Part shown: positions 42,205-49,373 of the stretch, one piece after another
Position numbering within the stretch: the first letter of the stretch is position 1
How the letters are laid out: each line of letters opens with the position of its first letter
Source: CAVVDY01 sp963815775
GTDB taxonomy: Bacteria; Acidobacteriota; Terriglobia; Terriglobales; Acidobacteriaceae
Assembly (NCBI GenBank): GCA_963815775.1
Contig: CAWFIB010000021.1
Coordinates: 124,001 to 188,000 of the forward strand
Length of the DNA: 64,000 nt
Reading direction: 5' to 3'
The notes under the pieces: model-generated
What the model was told of the DNA's origin: nothing
The model's database searches: none
What the model saw: only the letters and a program-made list of their open reading frames with translations
Position numbers and translations under genes: made by a program

Positions 42205-42368
42205 AGGGTCCAGCCTCCTGAATTTATTCAGACGCGACCCACATTGCCGGGGGTTGCGTCTCGGACTTGCACGCTTTCGACATTTCCCGGCGAGCGGCAT
42301 CGCGGGCCGGCGATATTCTCCGCTTGTCATCCAGCCACCGGCTTTGTTTAATCACTTTGGAGGTCCCG

Positions 42369-43286
42369 ATGCCCGCAGCGAATATGGTGCATGTTCCCGA
42401 CTCGACTAACCTTCCCCCGCTACCCCTGGCCGAGTGGCAGGACACGCAGGCCACCTTACATATGTGGATGCAGGTGATCGGCAAGATTCAGCTTGCGCTC
42501 ACGCCGCTGGTCAACCACTGGTGGAACGTGACCTTTCAACTCACAGCGCGAGGCGTGCACACCCAGGCGCTGCATTATCCAGGCGGCACGCTGGAGATAC
42601 GCTTCGACTTCATTGACCACAATCTCGAGTTCGCCACCAGCCGGGGCGAGGTGCGCCGCTTGCCGCTGCGACCGCAGACGGTCGCTGACTTCTATCGTGA
42701 GGTCATGCACACGCTCGGCGATCTGGGCGTTGCAGTGAAGATATGGCCGATGCCGGTTGAACTATCCGACCCCATCGCCTTCGAGAAGGACATCGTGCAC
42801 CACTCCTACGATGGTCAAGCGGTGGCGCGCTTCTGGCAGATCTTTGCCTGGTCAGATGCGGTGCTGAAAGAGTTTCGCGCTCGCTTCATCGGCAAGTCCA
42901 GCCCGGTACATTTCTTCTGGGGAAGCTTCGATCTTGCAGTCACCCGTTTCTCGGGAAGGCGCGCGCCCGAGCGGCCGGGCGCCGACCCGATCACCCGCGA
43001 AGCCTACTCGCACGAGGTCAGCAGCGCAGGACTGTGGCCGGGAGGAGGTGCAATCACCGCGCCGGCGTTCTATTCCTACGCCGCACCCGAGCCGACGGGC
43101 TTTGCCGATCAGCGAGTCCAACCGGCTCAGGCGTTCTACGACCAGACGCTCAAAGAGTTTCTCCTGAGGTATGACGATGTACGCCATGCGGCGTCTCCGC
43201 GCGATGCGCTGCTGGCGTTTCTGCAATCAACGTATGAGGCCGCAGCCGATCTGGGACATTGGGACCGCCAGGCGCTGGAGCGCTAA
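42369..43286 (+). CDS. DUF5996-family protein
   Basis: This is a 305-residue protein of the DUF5996 family, unknown in function. Family patterns are LPLAEWQDTQATLHMWMQVIGKIQLAL, NHWWNVTFQLTARG, RFDFIDHNL, SPVHFFWGSFDLAVTRFSGR and SHEVSSAGLWPGG. No catalytic motif or membrane segment stands out, so it is probably cytoplasmic. The start at ATG 42369 follows GGAGGTC. It is divergent from the DUF6496 gene; the frame from 42267 overlaps that gene. Confidence 0.82.
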   Translation: MPAANMVHVPDSTNLPPLPLAEWQDTQATLHMWMQVIGKIQLALTPLVNHWWNVTFQLTARGVHTQALHYPGGTLEIRFDFIDHNLEFATSRGEVRRLPLRPQTVADFYREVMHTLGDLGVAVKIWPMPVELSDPIAFEKDIVHHSYDGQAVARFWQIFAWSDAVLKEFRARFIGKSSPVHFFWGSFDLAVTRFSGRRAPERPGADPITREAYSHEVSSAGLWPGGGAITAPAFYSYAAPEPTGFADQRVQPAQAFYDQTLKEFLLRYDDVRHAASPRDALLAFLQSTYEAAADLGHWDRQALER

Positions 43287-43341
43287 GGCCTCTCGTTAGC
43301 TACTTTAGCCGCGTCACTCATTCGCGCTATGATTACCAGCC

Positions 43342-43731
43342 ATGGCTAACAATCGCGGCGGGATTTCCGCTCTCGCCTTCTCTCTCGCACGAGTGATTAT
43401 CGGGCTTCTCTATACCTGCCACGGCGCGCAGAAGCTGTTCGGACTTTTGGGCGGCACGCGCATGACCGGCAATCCGCTGATGCTCACCGCAGGAATCATC
43501 GAATTCTTCGGAGGCTTGCTGATCGCATTTGGACTGTTTACCCGAATCGCTGCGTTCATCGCTTCGGGCGAGATGGCGGTGGCTTACTTCAAGATGCACG
43601 CGCCGCACGACTTCTGGCCGATCAAGAACAGGGGCGAGCTCGCGGTGGCTTACTGTTTCTTCTTCCTCTTCGTGGCCGCGCATGGCGCCGGCTGGTATAG
43701 TCTCGACCGGCTGCTGCGGCACAAAGATTGA
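43342..43731 (+). CDS. DoxX-family membrane protein
   Basis: This is a 129-residue protein with four membrane helices. It starts ALAFSLARVIIGLLYTCHGAQKLFG, typical for DoxX, followed by EFFGGLLIAFGLFTRIAAFIASGEMAVAYF and an FWPIKNRGELAVAYCFFFLFVAAHGAG end. DoxX proteins are linked to quinone-dependent thiosulfate oxidation or oxidative stress; the role here is unknown. It is 55 bases after the DUF5996 gene and may be co-transcribed. Confidence 0.85.
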   Translation: MANNRGGISALAFSLARVIIGLLYTCHGAQKLFGLLGGTRMTGNPLMLTAGIIEFFGGLLIAFGLFTRIAAFIASGEMAVAYFKMHAPHDFWPIKNRGELAVAYCFFFLFVAAHGAGWYSLDRLLRHKD

Positions 43732-43750
43732 GTTCCATCAGGTAGGACAC

Positions 43751-43788
43751 GCCCCATCCTTAACCGAATTTCCTGAAAAGGATGGGGC
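43751..43788. repeat. GCCCCATCCTT hairpin between convergent genes
   Basis: An 11-bp stem (GCCCCATCCTT / AAGGATGGGGC) with a 16-base loop. It resembles the CCCATcC hairpin elements at 19791 and 19907 and sits between the DoxX gene and a convergent secreted-protein gene, where it may also end transcription. Confidence 0.7.
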
Positions 43789-43811
43789 TGCTTACTCAAC
43801 CCTGGCGCCGG

Positions 43812-44684
43812 CTAGGGAACTATCTCTACCGCAATCGGCACTCCCGGGTACCGGGAATCGAATAGGTAGTAGCCGTCGTTCCAGTACTCGATATAGACCT
43901 GGTCGTCATAGAACCAGTCCGGATCCCAGTAGGACGGCCAAGGATCGACCACTTGGACCCAATATCCACCGTAGTCAAAGCGGGGATAGCCGCTGACGAA
44001 TGTCACCGGATACTGATAGATACGGAAGGGGTGCGGCGGCCCGAAATAGGCGCGATACCGCACATCGGGCACATGGTACCCCTGGTAGCCGCCACGCTCT
44101 TCCCATGTGTGGTGCTCAGCATGCCAGTTCGCCACACGGCGCCGGTCCCAATCCTCCCTTTGTTCGCGGCTTGGCGGTGCCGCCCGTCGCTCCGCCACGC
44201 GCGGAGATTCCGGCTGCGGACGCGGTTCAGGTTGGTGCCTCGCCGTGGCAGTCGGTGGCGGTCCAGCCCGGTGATTCTCCTCCTGCGCCCGGCGATTTTC
44301 CGGCTGCGGACGCGGTTCAGGTTGGTGCTTCGCCGTGGCAGTCGGTGGAGGTCCAGCCCGGTGGTTCTCTGCCTGGGGATGCGCTTCTGCTCTAGGCGGC
44401 GCCGGTTCGGGAGTGGCTTTTGCTTGTGGCGGGCGTGACTGTTCCGGACGCTGCTGATGAGATGGAGCCGCAGGTGGCCGCGCAGTTGGCGCTGGCGCAG
44501 GTCTCGCCTCTGGGTGCGGCGGTTGTGCTTGTGGCCGTGCCGCCGGAGGCCGGCCCTGGGGATGTGACTCTACATGTGCTGCAGATTTTCCGTTCTCGGC
44601 CTTGGACTCCTGACTGAGTGCATAGCTCCCGGCTCCAAGGGCCGAGATTAATAGTCCAACGCATATTGTTCTAGTTGTTTTCAT
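43812..44684 (-). CDS. Secreted proline-rich protein with YxxW-type C-terminal domain
   Basis: This is a 290-residue exported protein of unknown function. A signal peptide (TICVGLLISALGAGSYALS) is followed by a long Pro/Ala/Gln/Arg-rich region. That region contains two tandem 30-residue copies of a unit with HRAGPPPTATAxHQPEPRPQP, encoded by a 90-bp DNA duplication. The C-terminal ~100 residues are aromatic (GYQGYHVPDVRYRAYFGPPHP, YGGYWVQVVDPWPSYWDPDW, YWNDGYYLFDSRYPGVPI) and conserved among acidobacterial secreted proteins. It may be a cell-wall or matrix protein. Confidence 0.72.
   Translation of the reverse strand: MKTTRTICVGLLISALGAGSYALSQESKAENGKSAAHVESHPQGRPPAARPQAQPPHPEARPAPAPTARPPAAPSHQQRPEQSRPPQAKATPEPAPPRAEAHPQAENHRAGPPPTATAKHQPEPRPQPENRRAQEENHRAGPPPTATARHQPEPRPQPESPRVAERRAAPPSREQREDWDRRRVANWHAEHHTWEERGGYQGYHVPDVRYRAYFGPPHPFRIYQYPVTFVSGYPRFDYGGYWVQVVDPWPSYWDPDWFYDDQVYIEYWNDGYYLFDSRYPGVPIAVEIVP
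44206..44385 (-). repeat. Two tandem 90-bp copies within the proline-rich gene
   Basis: CGGCTGCGGACGCGGTTCAG recurs exactly 90 bases apart (44211 and 44301), and most of the following ~70 bases are repeated with four or five changes. The frame is preserved, so the duplication adds 30 residues. Confidence 0.85.
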
Positions 44685-44860
44685 GGTGGCACCTTCGTCA
44701 TGATCCGACCGTCGATCGCAGCGACGATTCGAAGTTCACTACACATACCCCTATTCGATTCTCCGCGGGGTAAAGGAAGATGCAAACGCAGACCAATGAA
44801 ATTGCGTGAAGTTTTGTAAGGCGGTGCAACCTTTTTGCGATGTATTGGAAATTCAGTAAC

Positions 44861-45634
44861 CTAGGCAGGTTTGTAGCCCCATGATGCAGTAAAAGTGATT
44901 GCGCTGGTCCAGTAGTCAGGGTCGGCGTACCGGGCGCCGAAGGCCGACAGCATGTGGTCGTTTACGTATCCTGACTGCACCAGCTTGGGCTGCAGCTCCT
45001 GCAGCGTGTCCACCCAGAACAAGGCCCATTGCGAGCCGCCAGGATAAATTGCTGTGTTGCCCTCCGCGCCGACGCGCTTCAGTCCTGATTCAGCCAACCT
45101 TGCCGGCATCTTTCGTCCGATAAAATAATCGATCCCGACCGACCTGGACCACGCCAGCCAGCCTTGCCAGAAGTTCCTCATCGTCTCCGGTTCGGTGGCG
45201 GTCGCAGGCAGGAAGTCCGGTTCAACCGAAAGCAGCACGCCTCCCGGCTTCAGCGCGGCAATCATCCGCTGCACCGCCTCCCTGGCAGCAGGCAGATGAT
45301 GCAGCAACGCCCGCGCTGTCACCAAGTCGTAGGCCCCCTCTTCTAGCGGACCGTCAATTATGTTGAGCTGTCGCACTTCAAGGTTTGGAGCGTACTTCCC
45401 GTCCAGGTAGCGCACATCAATATCACTTGCTACCACTCGGCCTCCCGGTGCAACTTGACCCGCCAGCCACTGCGATATCGACCCATTGCCGCAGCCCACC
45501 TCCAGGCATCGCCAGCCGGCGCACAGACCAAGCCGCTCCAGCAGGCGGCGATGCAGCGGATCGAGCAACTCTGACATCAGGTCCAGCCGCCGCCGCTCGC
45601 CGGCTAAGTCATGCGGTAACTCGTACTCGTTCAT
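44861..45634 (-). CDS. Class I SAM-dependent methyltransferase
   Basis: This is a 257-residue methyltransferase with the standard Rossmann motifs: CLEVGCGNGSISQWLA (motif I), VVASDIDVRYL (motif II), YDLVTARALLHHLPAA and IAALKPGGVLLSVEPDF. The substrate is unknown. I start at the ATG at 45634 after GAGGCGAGG; the frame is open to 45709, overlapping the next gene. It lies just downstream of an ABM-type monooxygenase gene on the same strand, with ~53 bases between. Confidence 0.82.
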   Translation of the reverse strand: MNEYELPHDLAGERRRLDLMSELLDPLHRRLLERLGLCAGWRCLEVGCGNGSISQWLAGQVAPGGRVVASDIDVRYLDGKYAPNLEVRQLNIIDGPLEEGAYDLVTARALLHHLPAAREAVQRMIAALKPGGVLLSVEPDFLPATATEPETMRNFWQGWLAWSRSVGIDYFIGRKMPARLAESGLKRVGAEGNTAIYPGGSQWALFWVDTLQELQPKLVQSGYVNDHMLSAFGARYADPDYWTSAITFTASWGYKPA

Positions 45635-45687
45635 CGTCAGCAACCTCGCCTCATCCGCGTTGGCTCGCAGATGAGTTCGCCGGATAA

Positions 45688-46050
45688 CTACCGATCGAAG
45701 CCCTCCCACGATGTGAACACCTCGGTGCCGAAGGCCGCGGCCATGGTCCTGACCTGCGGGCCGGGATCGCCGTAGATCTCCATCCGCGCGGGAGTCGCCA
45801 CCTGCATCATCTGCGGCACCAACTGCTGCACCGCCGGTCCGTTGAAGTGCGCTGTGATGGCGGTAGCATCGGCGTAGCCCTCAACCAGCCGGCAGCGTTT
45901 TTGGTCAGCGCTTAGGACAAAGTGGTAGGCAAGCGTGCCGGATTCCCGTTCGCTCACCGCGGCCATTTGTTTTGCGATCGCCTCGAACTCAGCGAACTTG
46001 CCTTCGTGAATGTTGATGTCCACCAGCAGCCGTATACGAGATGTGCTCAT
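45688..46050 (-). CDS. Antibiotic biosynthesis monooxygenase (ABM) domain protein
   Basis: This is a 120-residue dimeric alpha+beta barrel protein of the ABM/YgiN type. Family pattern: IRLLVDINIHEGKFAEFEAIAKQMAAVSERESGTLAYHFVLSADQKRCRLVEGYADATAITAHF (parts: VDINIHEGKFAEFE, ERESGTLAYHFVL). ABM proteins oxidise quinol-like or aromatic substrates without cofactor, or break down haem; the exact reaction is unknown. It forms a probable two-gene unit with the downstream methyltransferase. Confidence 0.82.
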   Translation of the reverse strand: MSTSRIRLLVDINIHEGKFAEFEAIAKQMAAVSERESGTLAYHFVLSADQKRCRLVEGYADATAITAHFNGPAVQQLVPQMMQVATPARMEIYGDPGPQVRTMAAAFGTEVFTSWEGFDR

Positions 46051-46106
46051 GCGCGTCTCCCTGGTATCGAGATTTTTGGGGGGAAGAGGCCTCGGGTTAA
46101 CCGCAC

Positions 46107-46577
46107 CTACTTCGCAGGATGCGGCTTTTCACCTGCCCATGTCCAGCCGGCAATCTTCCATGCGCCAGCCTGCGAGCGCAGAACAAACGTCATCTGTCCG
46201 CTCTCGGTCATAGGCCGGCCGTGCTCCTTGTAGAGATAGGTGGTGGGGATGACCACGTAAGCCAAGTCGCCCTCTGTCTCAGTGCGAGTGGGCTCGCCAT
46301 ACTTCACCGAGCCATCGGTGACGCCGGTGGCCTTGGCATGTTTGTCATACTCGGCCGCCCAGGCGTGCGCGGCGTTGCGCCCAGTCCAGTGGTAGGGAGC
46401 GAACTCATCGATGATTTGGATGTCGCCCGTGGCGTAAGCAGCATAAGCGGAATTTGTGTCGCCGGAGTTAAAGCCATCAATGAACTGACGAATCGGCGCC
46501 ATCACATCACCTGCAGTGGCCCACAACGCAGGAACCCATAACACACTCGCCAACACCACCAGCATGACTTTCTTCAT
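46107..46577 (-). CDS. Exported SnoaL/NTF2-like protein
   Basis: This is a 156-residue protein with a signal peptide (KKVMLVVLASVLWVPALWA) and a SnoaL/NTF2-like fold pattern: MAPIRQFIDGFNSGDTNSAYAAYATGDIQIIDEFAPYHWTG ... QMTFVLRSQAGAWKIAGWTWAG. Such periplasmic members are of unknown activity, often ketosteroid-isomerase-like. I start at the ATG at 46577; the frame to 46796 is not supported. Two neighbouring genes on the same strand may share transcription. Confidence 0.78.
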   Translation of the reverse strand: MKKVMLVVLASVLWVPALWATAGDVMAPIRQFIDGFNSGDTNSAYAAYATGDIQIIDEFAPYHWTGRNAAHAWAAEYDKHAKATGVTDGSVKYGEPTRTETEGDLAYVVIPTTYLYKEHGRPMTESGQMTFVLRSQAGAWKIAGWTWAGEKPHPAK

Positions 46578-47048
46578 CGATCGCTCCTGGAATGGTGGTT
46601 CTAGTGAATTCAGGAATTGTACGCCGGGGCTACAAGCAGGAGGGATGAAAACAGATACCCAAGCCACCTTAGCCTTCGCGCGGTCTGGCTTTCCTTGGGC
46701 TGGGGAGTGGTAGAAACCATGGTCGCATTGGTGGTCAGTTGGTGGGTCATCTGTCGAACAGGCCCGTTTTGAACGAATGAGCAGCACCCACACCACCTAA
46801 AGGAAGACCCCGCTCAATGAAAGTCAGGCGGGCCACCCTCGCGCGTAGTACCAAATCAGAATGCTCGCCCCGAGTCACTAGCCCACCGCCCTGTGTTCCA
46901 TTTTGGGCCTCATCTGCAAGTGGGCTCCCTTTCTGTGCAGCTTTATCTCCCGACGGTCGTACGATCAAGATTAGCAAACGAACAGGTGTGACCACCTTAG
47001 CGGACGCATCGGACGGTTGCTCTAATTCCATCAAGACGAGGTGATCGT
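46578..47048. other. 471-bp region without supported genes
   Basis: Open frames on both strands (up to 95 codons) lack conserved sequence, start signals and typical codon use. I see no strong hairpin or promoter. It may be decayed sequence or regulatory leader for the gene at 47049. Confidence 0.5.
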
Positions 47049-47390
47049 ATGGCTGCAGTATCCAGTTACAGCATTCTCTTCTACGGTGGACCAGATGGCT
47101 ACCAAACCAACCGTGCGCAGATCCAGTTGAGTGATGGGGCGGGAAAGACCCTGGCCTGGGTCCGCTTCAATGATCCCGGCATGACGTTTGAAACCGATGC
47201 CAACGACGGAGGGATTATCAAGATGCATCTTCCCTCTACCATGTTCCACAGCGTGCTCGACGTGCTGCGCAACGAGAAGCCTATCAATGTCTACTTTGCC
47301 CAGGGGCGTGGTTTTCTGGGAACAAGTAGCGAGCCTGTAGGCGAAGGCGAGCAGGAGTACGCCATGGCAGGAGCGGCGCGAAGACGCTGA
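47049..47390 (+). CDS. Conserved hypothetical protein, 113 aa
   Basis: The protein is not recognised. It has a compact, beta-rich soluble sequence (SYSILFYGGPDGYQTNRAQIQLSDG; LAWVRFNDPGMTFETDANDGGIIKMHLPSTMFHSVLDVLRNEKPINVYFAQGRGFLGTS, in parts) with no signal peptide. An RBS (GAGGTGATC) lies ~8 bases before the ATG. The composition looks like a real folded protein. No operon partner is obvious. Confidence 0.65.
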   Translation: MAAVSSYSILFYGGPDGYQTNRAQIQLSDGAGKTLAWVRFNDPGMTFETDANDGGIIKMHLPSTMFHSVLDVLRNEKPINVYFAQGRGFLGTSSEPVGEGEQEYAMAGAARRR

Positions 47391-47954
47391 TTGCCAGTCT
47401 GCCCCTCCAAGTGAACAACCCGGTACCCCACTCATTCGCGGGCCGCGAACGGGTGGGGCATCCGGCGCTCCAGAGATATTGGCCATAGATCACTGCGTTT
47501 TTTGCTGACCCCCCGAATACGTGCTGGGGAAGGAAACTGCTCGCCCTGCGGGCTGGGCGCGTCCGCGATGTGGTGCAATGTTCTCGGATTATCTCGAACG
47601 AATGGCTGCCCCGAACACGAGACTACCTTGCATCACTTGGAACACGTCCTTCCACTACCCACGACTTTGCCTGGTGTCGCCTCCGGACTTGGCTGATTTA
47701 GGGTCGCAGGCCCAAGCACTCACGTGCTGGGTTAATTGTTGTTGCGCCCAGCGGGCTTTGGTCACGTTCAATAACAACTAAACGTCACAAAGTCGACTGT
47801 CCGGATTCGTGAAAATGGCGCAGGCCCGTGGCATCAACTGAACCTACACCATTGCGGGTCTGCAGTGTAGTGGTCCCAGGTTAGCTCAAAAAATCGGCGA
47901 ACCTGGGATCCCGGGCATCTTGACAGCAAACCTAACAGGAATCACAATAGCCGT
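47391..47954. other. 564-bp intergenic region rich in hairpins
   Basis: A long hairpin at 47426-47458 joins CCCCAC...TTCGCGG to CCGCGAA...GTGGGG. At 47875-47907 is a copy of the CCCAGGTTAGC / GCGAACCTGGG element. Small frames at 47502-47781 are not gene-like. Confidence 0.6.
47875..47907. repeat. CCCAGGTTAGC element, left of the MazF module
   Basis: The arms CCCAGGTTAGC and GCGAACCTGGG enclose TCAAAAAATCG. It has the same orientation as the copy at 48584-48613, so the toxin-antitoxin genes are bracketed by direct copies. Confidence 0.75.
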
Positions 47955-48224
47955 ATGGGAACGATTACGATGCGATCTGCTATCAGGAAAACACGCTCCT
48001 TTTCGCTCGATCCGCAGGTGCTCGCGGAGGTTGAGCGTACGAAGGGCAGTGCCTCGGCCAGCGAACGGGTCAACCAGTTGCTGAAGTACGCTCTGGAGAC
48101 GGAGCGCAAGGCCAGCCTCTACCAGGAAGCGGCCCAGTTTTTCAGCAGCGCGCCCCCGCCTGATGATCGGCCAGAGCGGCGTGCCTTTCAGAAGGCGGGA
48201 CTTAAGTCCTGGTCACGCCGATGA
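47955..48224 (+). CDS. CopG/RHH-like antitoxin
   Basis: This is an 89-residue protein with a ribbon-helix-helix-like start (RKTRSFSLDPQVLAEVERTKGSASASERVNQLLKYALETER). The C-terminal tail (SLYQEAAQFFSSAPPPDDRPERRAFQKAG) is charged and likely binds the toxin. The stop overlaps the MazF gene start (ATGA), as in type II toxin-antitoxin operons. Either the ATG at 47955 or the one at 47970 could be used. It presumably represses the operon. Confidence 0.75.
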   Translation: MGTITMRSAIRKTRSFSLDPQVLAEVERTKGSASASERVNQLLKYALETERKASLYQEAAQFFSSAPPPDDRPERRAFQKAGLKSWSRR

Positions 48225-48577
48225 CAGCCTGGCGAAGAGGAACCAGGCCCGCGCGTTGGTATCCCCGGCGGGGCGAGGTGTGCCTGATCGAACTCGACAA
48301 GCAACGGCCGGCGCTCGTAATTTCGAGCGACAGCTTGAACGCACATTCTCTGGACGTTTGTGTACTGCCCATCTCGACCGCCGAGCACAAGACGTTTTCC
48401 CTGCGCCCCGGGCTGAAGGTGGGAGAGGGCGGTTTGACTCACGACTCGTGGGTGAAGTGCGACCAGCCAACCACGGTGGAGAAAGAGTTGGCGATCTACC
48501 CTCCACTAGGGACGCTGACATTGGCTTCCCTGGAGAGGATCGAAACGGCTCTGAAAATCGCGCTCGACCTGGAGTAG
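48221..48577 (+). CDS. MazF/PemK-family endoribonuclease toxin
   Basis: This is a 118-residue MazF-type RNase. The family pattern begins PRRGEVCLIELDKQRPALVISSDSLNAHSLDVCVLPIST, contains GGLTHDSWVKCDQPTTVEKELA, and ends LTLASLERIETALKIALDL. Arg and Thr/Ser positions near RP and CDQPTTV correspond to those of the active site. It overlaps the antitoxin by four bases. The pair is flanked by hairpin elements. Sequence specificity is unknown. Confidence 0.87.
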   Translation: MTAWRRGTRPARWYPRRGEVCLIELDKQRPALVISSDSLNAHSLDVCVLPISTAEHKTFSLRPGLKVGEGGLTHDSWVKCDQPTTVEKELAIYPPLGTLTLASLERIETALKIALDLE

Positions 48578-48583
48578 GCAAAT

Positions 48584-48613
48584 CCCAGGTTAGCCCAAAC
48601 GAAGGGCGAACCC
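48584..48613. repeat. CCCAGGTTAGCCC element, right of the MazF module
   Basis: CCCAGGTTAGCCC and GGGCGAACC enclose AAACGAA. It is the reverse complement of the copy at 25151-25183 and lies 7 bases beyond the MazF stop. A TTCGACAAGCTCAGGGC phrase follows at 48614. Confidence 0.75.
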
Positions 48614-48698
48614 TTCGACAAGCTCAGGGCAGGCACTGGGGCACCGGGCTTCCACCCTAGTGTGCGCTAATTTCGCGCTATTTCAGTGTCGATCTTCG

Positions 48699-48727
48699 GG
48701 GTGGAAGCACCACGCTTTAGCGTGGTG
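48699..48727 (+). repeat. REP hairpin, 3' flank of RAYT
   Basis: An 8-bp stem CACCACGC / GCGTGGTG around TTTA, preceded by GGTGGAAG. Its reverse complement reappears (loop lost) at 49251-49272 and with another stem at 49345-49372. It overlaps the last codons of the transposase gene. Confidence 0.85.
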
Positions 48728-49208
48728 AAAGAAGCGTCCTCATATTCGCTGGCTTTAGCCACGGCGGGGTTGGATCAACCTCCCATTTGCCGGATGCGGA
48801 GGCATATAGATAACCCACCGCCGTTTCCGCCAACTTCGCGCGAACCGGATTCTGGCGGATGTAGGCGACATGACGCTCGTAGTCGGGTTCGTCCTTCACG
48901 CGATGCTCCGTGTATCCCGTTCCCCAGACCTCCAAGTTCGAGCCGAGTTCCTTCTTAACGCGGAAGGAAAATCCCCCCTTAATGAGTTGGATGGCTTTTT
49001 CAAGTGAGACATTGGGAGCCAGGGTAAGCAGCAAGTGGAAATGGTCGGGCATGAGGACGAATTCGTGCAGGAGAAATTTCTCCTGGGCGCGATAGCGTTG
49101 CAGGGTCTCGAGAAAAAGTTGGGCCATCGGTTCCGCTCGGAAGATGGAGCGGCGTTGCCATGTTACGGCAGTGATGAAGAATGTGCGGATTTGTTGCGGG
49201 GCGAGCAT
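48717..49208 (-). CDS. REP-associated tyrosine transposase (RAYT), Y1 family
   Basis: This is a 163-residue single-strand DNA transposase of the Y1/IS200-like class. The HUH metal motif is in FVLMPDHFHLLLTL (HFH). The conserved RAYT segment is VWGTGYTEHRVKDEPDYERHVAYIRQNPVRAKL (parts: DEPDYERHVAYIRQNPVRA), where the tyrosine of VAYIRQNP is the likely nucleophile. Such enzymes nick and move REP hairpins and are usually single copy without their own ends. Here hairpins of the matching kind lie on both sides. The ATG at 49208 is 9 bases from a GGGC-TGAA-GCCC hairpin. No frameshift is visible, so it may be active. Confidence 0.88.
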   Translation of the reverse strand: MLAPQQIRTFFITAVTWQRRSIFRAEPMAQLFLETLQRYRAQEKFLLHEFVLMPDHFHLLLTLAPNVSLEKAIQLIKGGFSFRVKKELGSNLEVWGTGYTEHRVKDEPDYERHVAYIRQNPVRAKLAETAVGYLYASASGKWEVDPTPPWLKPANMRTLLSPR

Positions 49209-49216
49209 GTTTGTCC

Positions 49217-49228
49217 GGGCTGAAGCCC
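49217..49228. repeat. Small hairpin GGGC-TGAA-GCCC before the RAYT start
   Basis: A 4-bp stem with a TGAA loop is placed directly upstream of the RAYT start codon and matches the loop of the REP-like set. Confidence 0.65.
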
Positions 49229-49250
49229 CATTTTATGGAGAGCTTTCTGT

Positions 49251-49272
49251 CACCACGCGTGGTGCTTCCACC
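49251..49272 (-). repeat. REP element, 5' flank of RAYT (loop deleted)
   Basis: CACCACGCGTGGTG followed by CTTCCACC is the inverse of the element at 48699-48727 with the loop and part of the stem missing. With the other copy it brackets the transposase gene. Confidence 0.8.
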
Positions 49273-49344
49273 GGAGCGATACAAGAATCCGGCATCCGGT
49301 GGCAAAGCCCCCGAGATGCCGGAATGAATAGGCGGGCACTTCTT

Positions 49345-49372
49345 CACCAGGCTGAAGCCTGGTGCTTCCACC
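49345..49372 (-). repeat. REP hairpin next to gdhA
   Basis: An 8-bp stem CACCAGGC / GCCTGGTG around TGAA, followed by CTTCCACC. It has the same head as the RAYT-flanking elements but a different stem core. It begins one base beyond the gdhA stop codon and may end its transcript. Confidence 0.85.
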
Positions 49373-49373
49373 T

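Noticed and set aside
46747..47044. Two opposite frames of 75 and 95 codons
   Set aside because: They overlap on opposite strands, have no conserved pattern and no ribosome site.
47502..47781. Small frames in the hairpin-rich gap
   Set aside because: Composition and repeats suggest non-coding DNA; no homologous motif recognised.
48614..48656. TTCGACAAGCTCAGGGC phrase as an attachment site
   Set aside because: It is a common short repeat phrase in many bacterial genomes and there is no integrase or second copy in the window.
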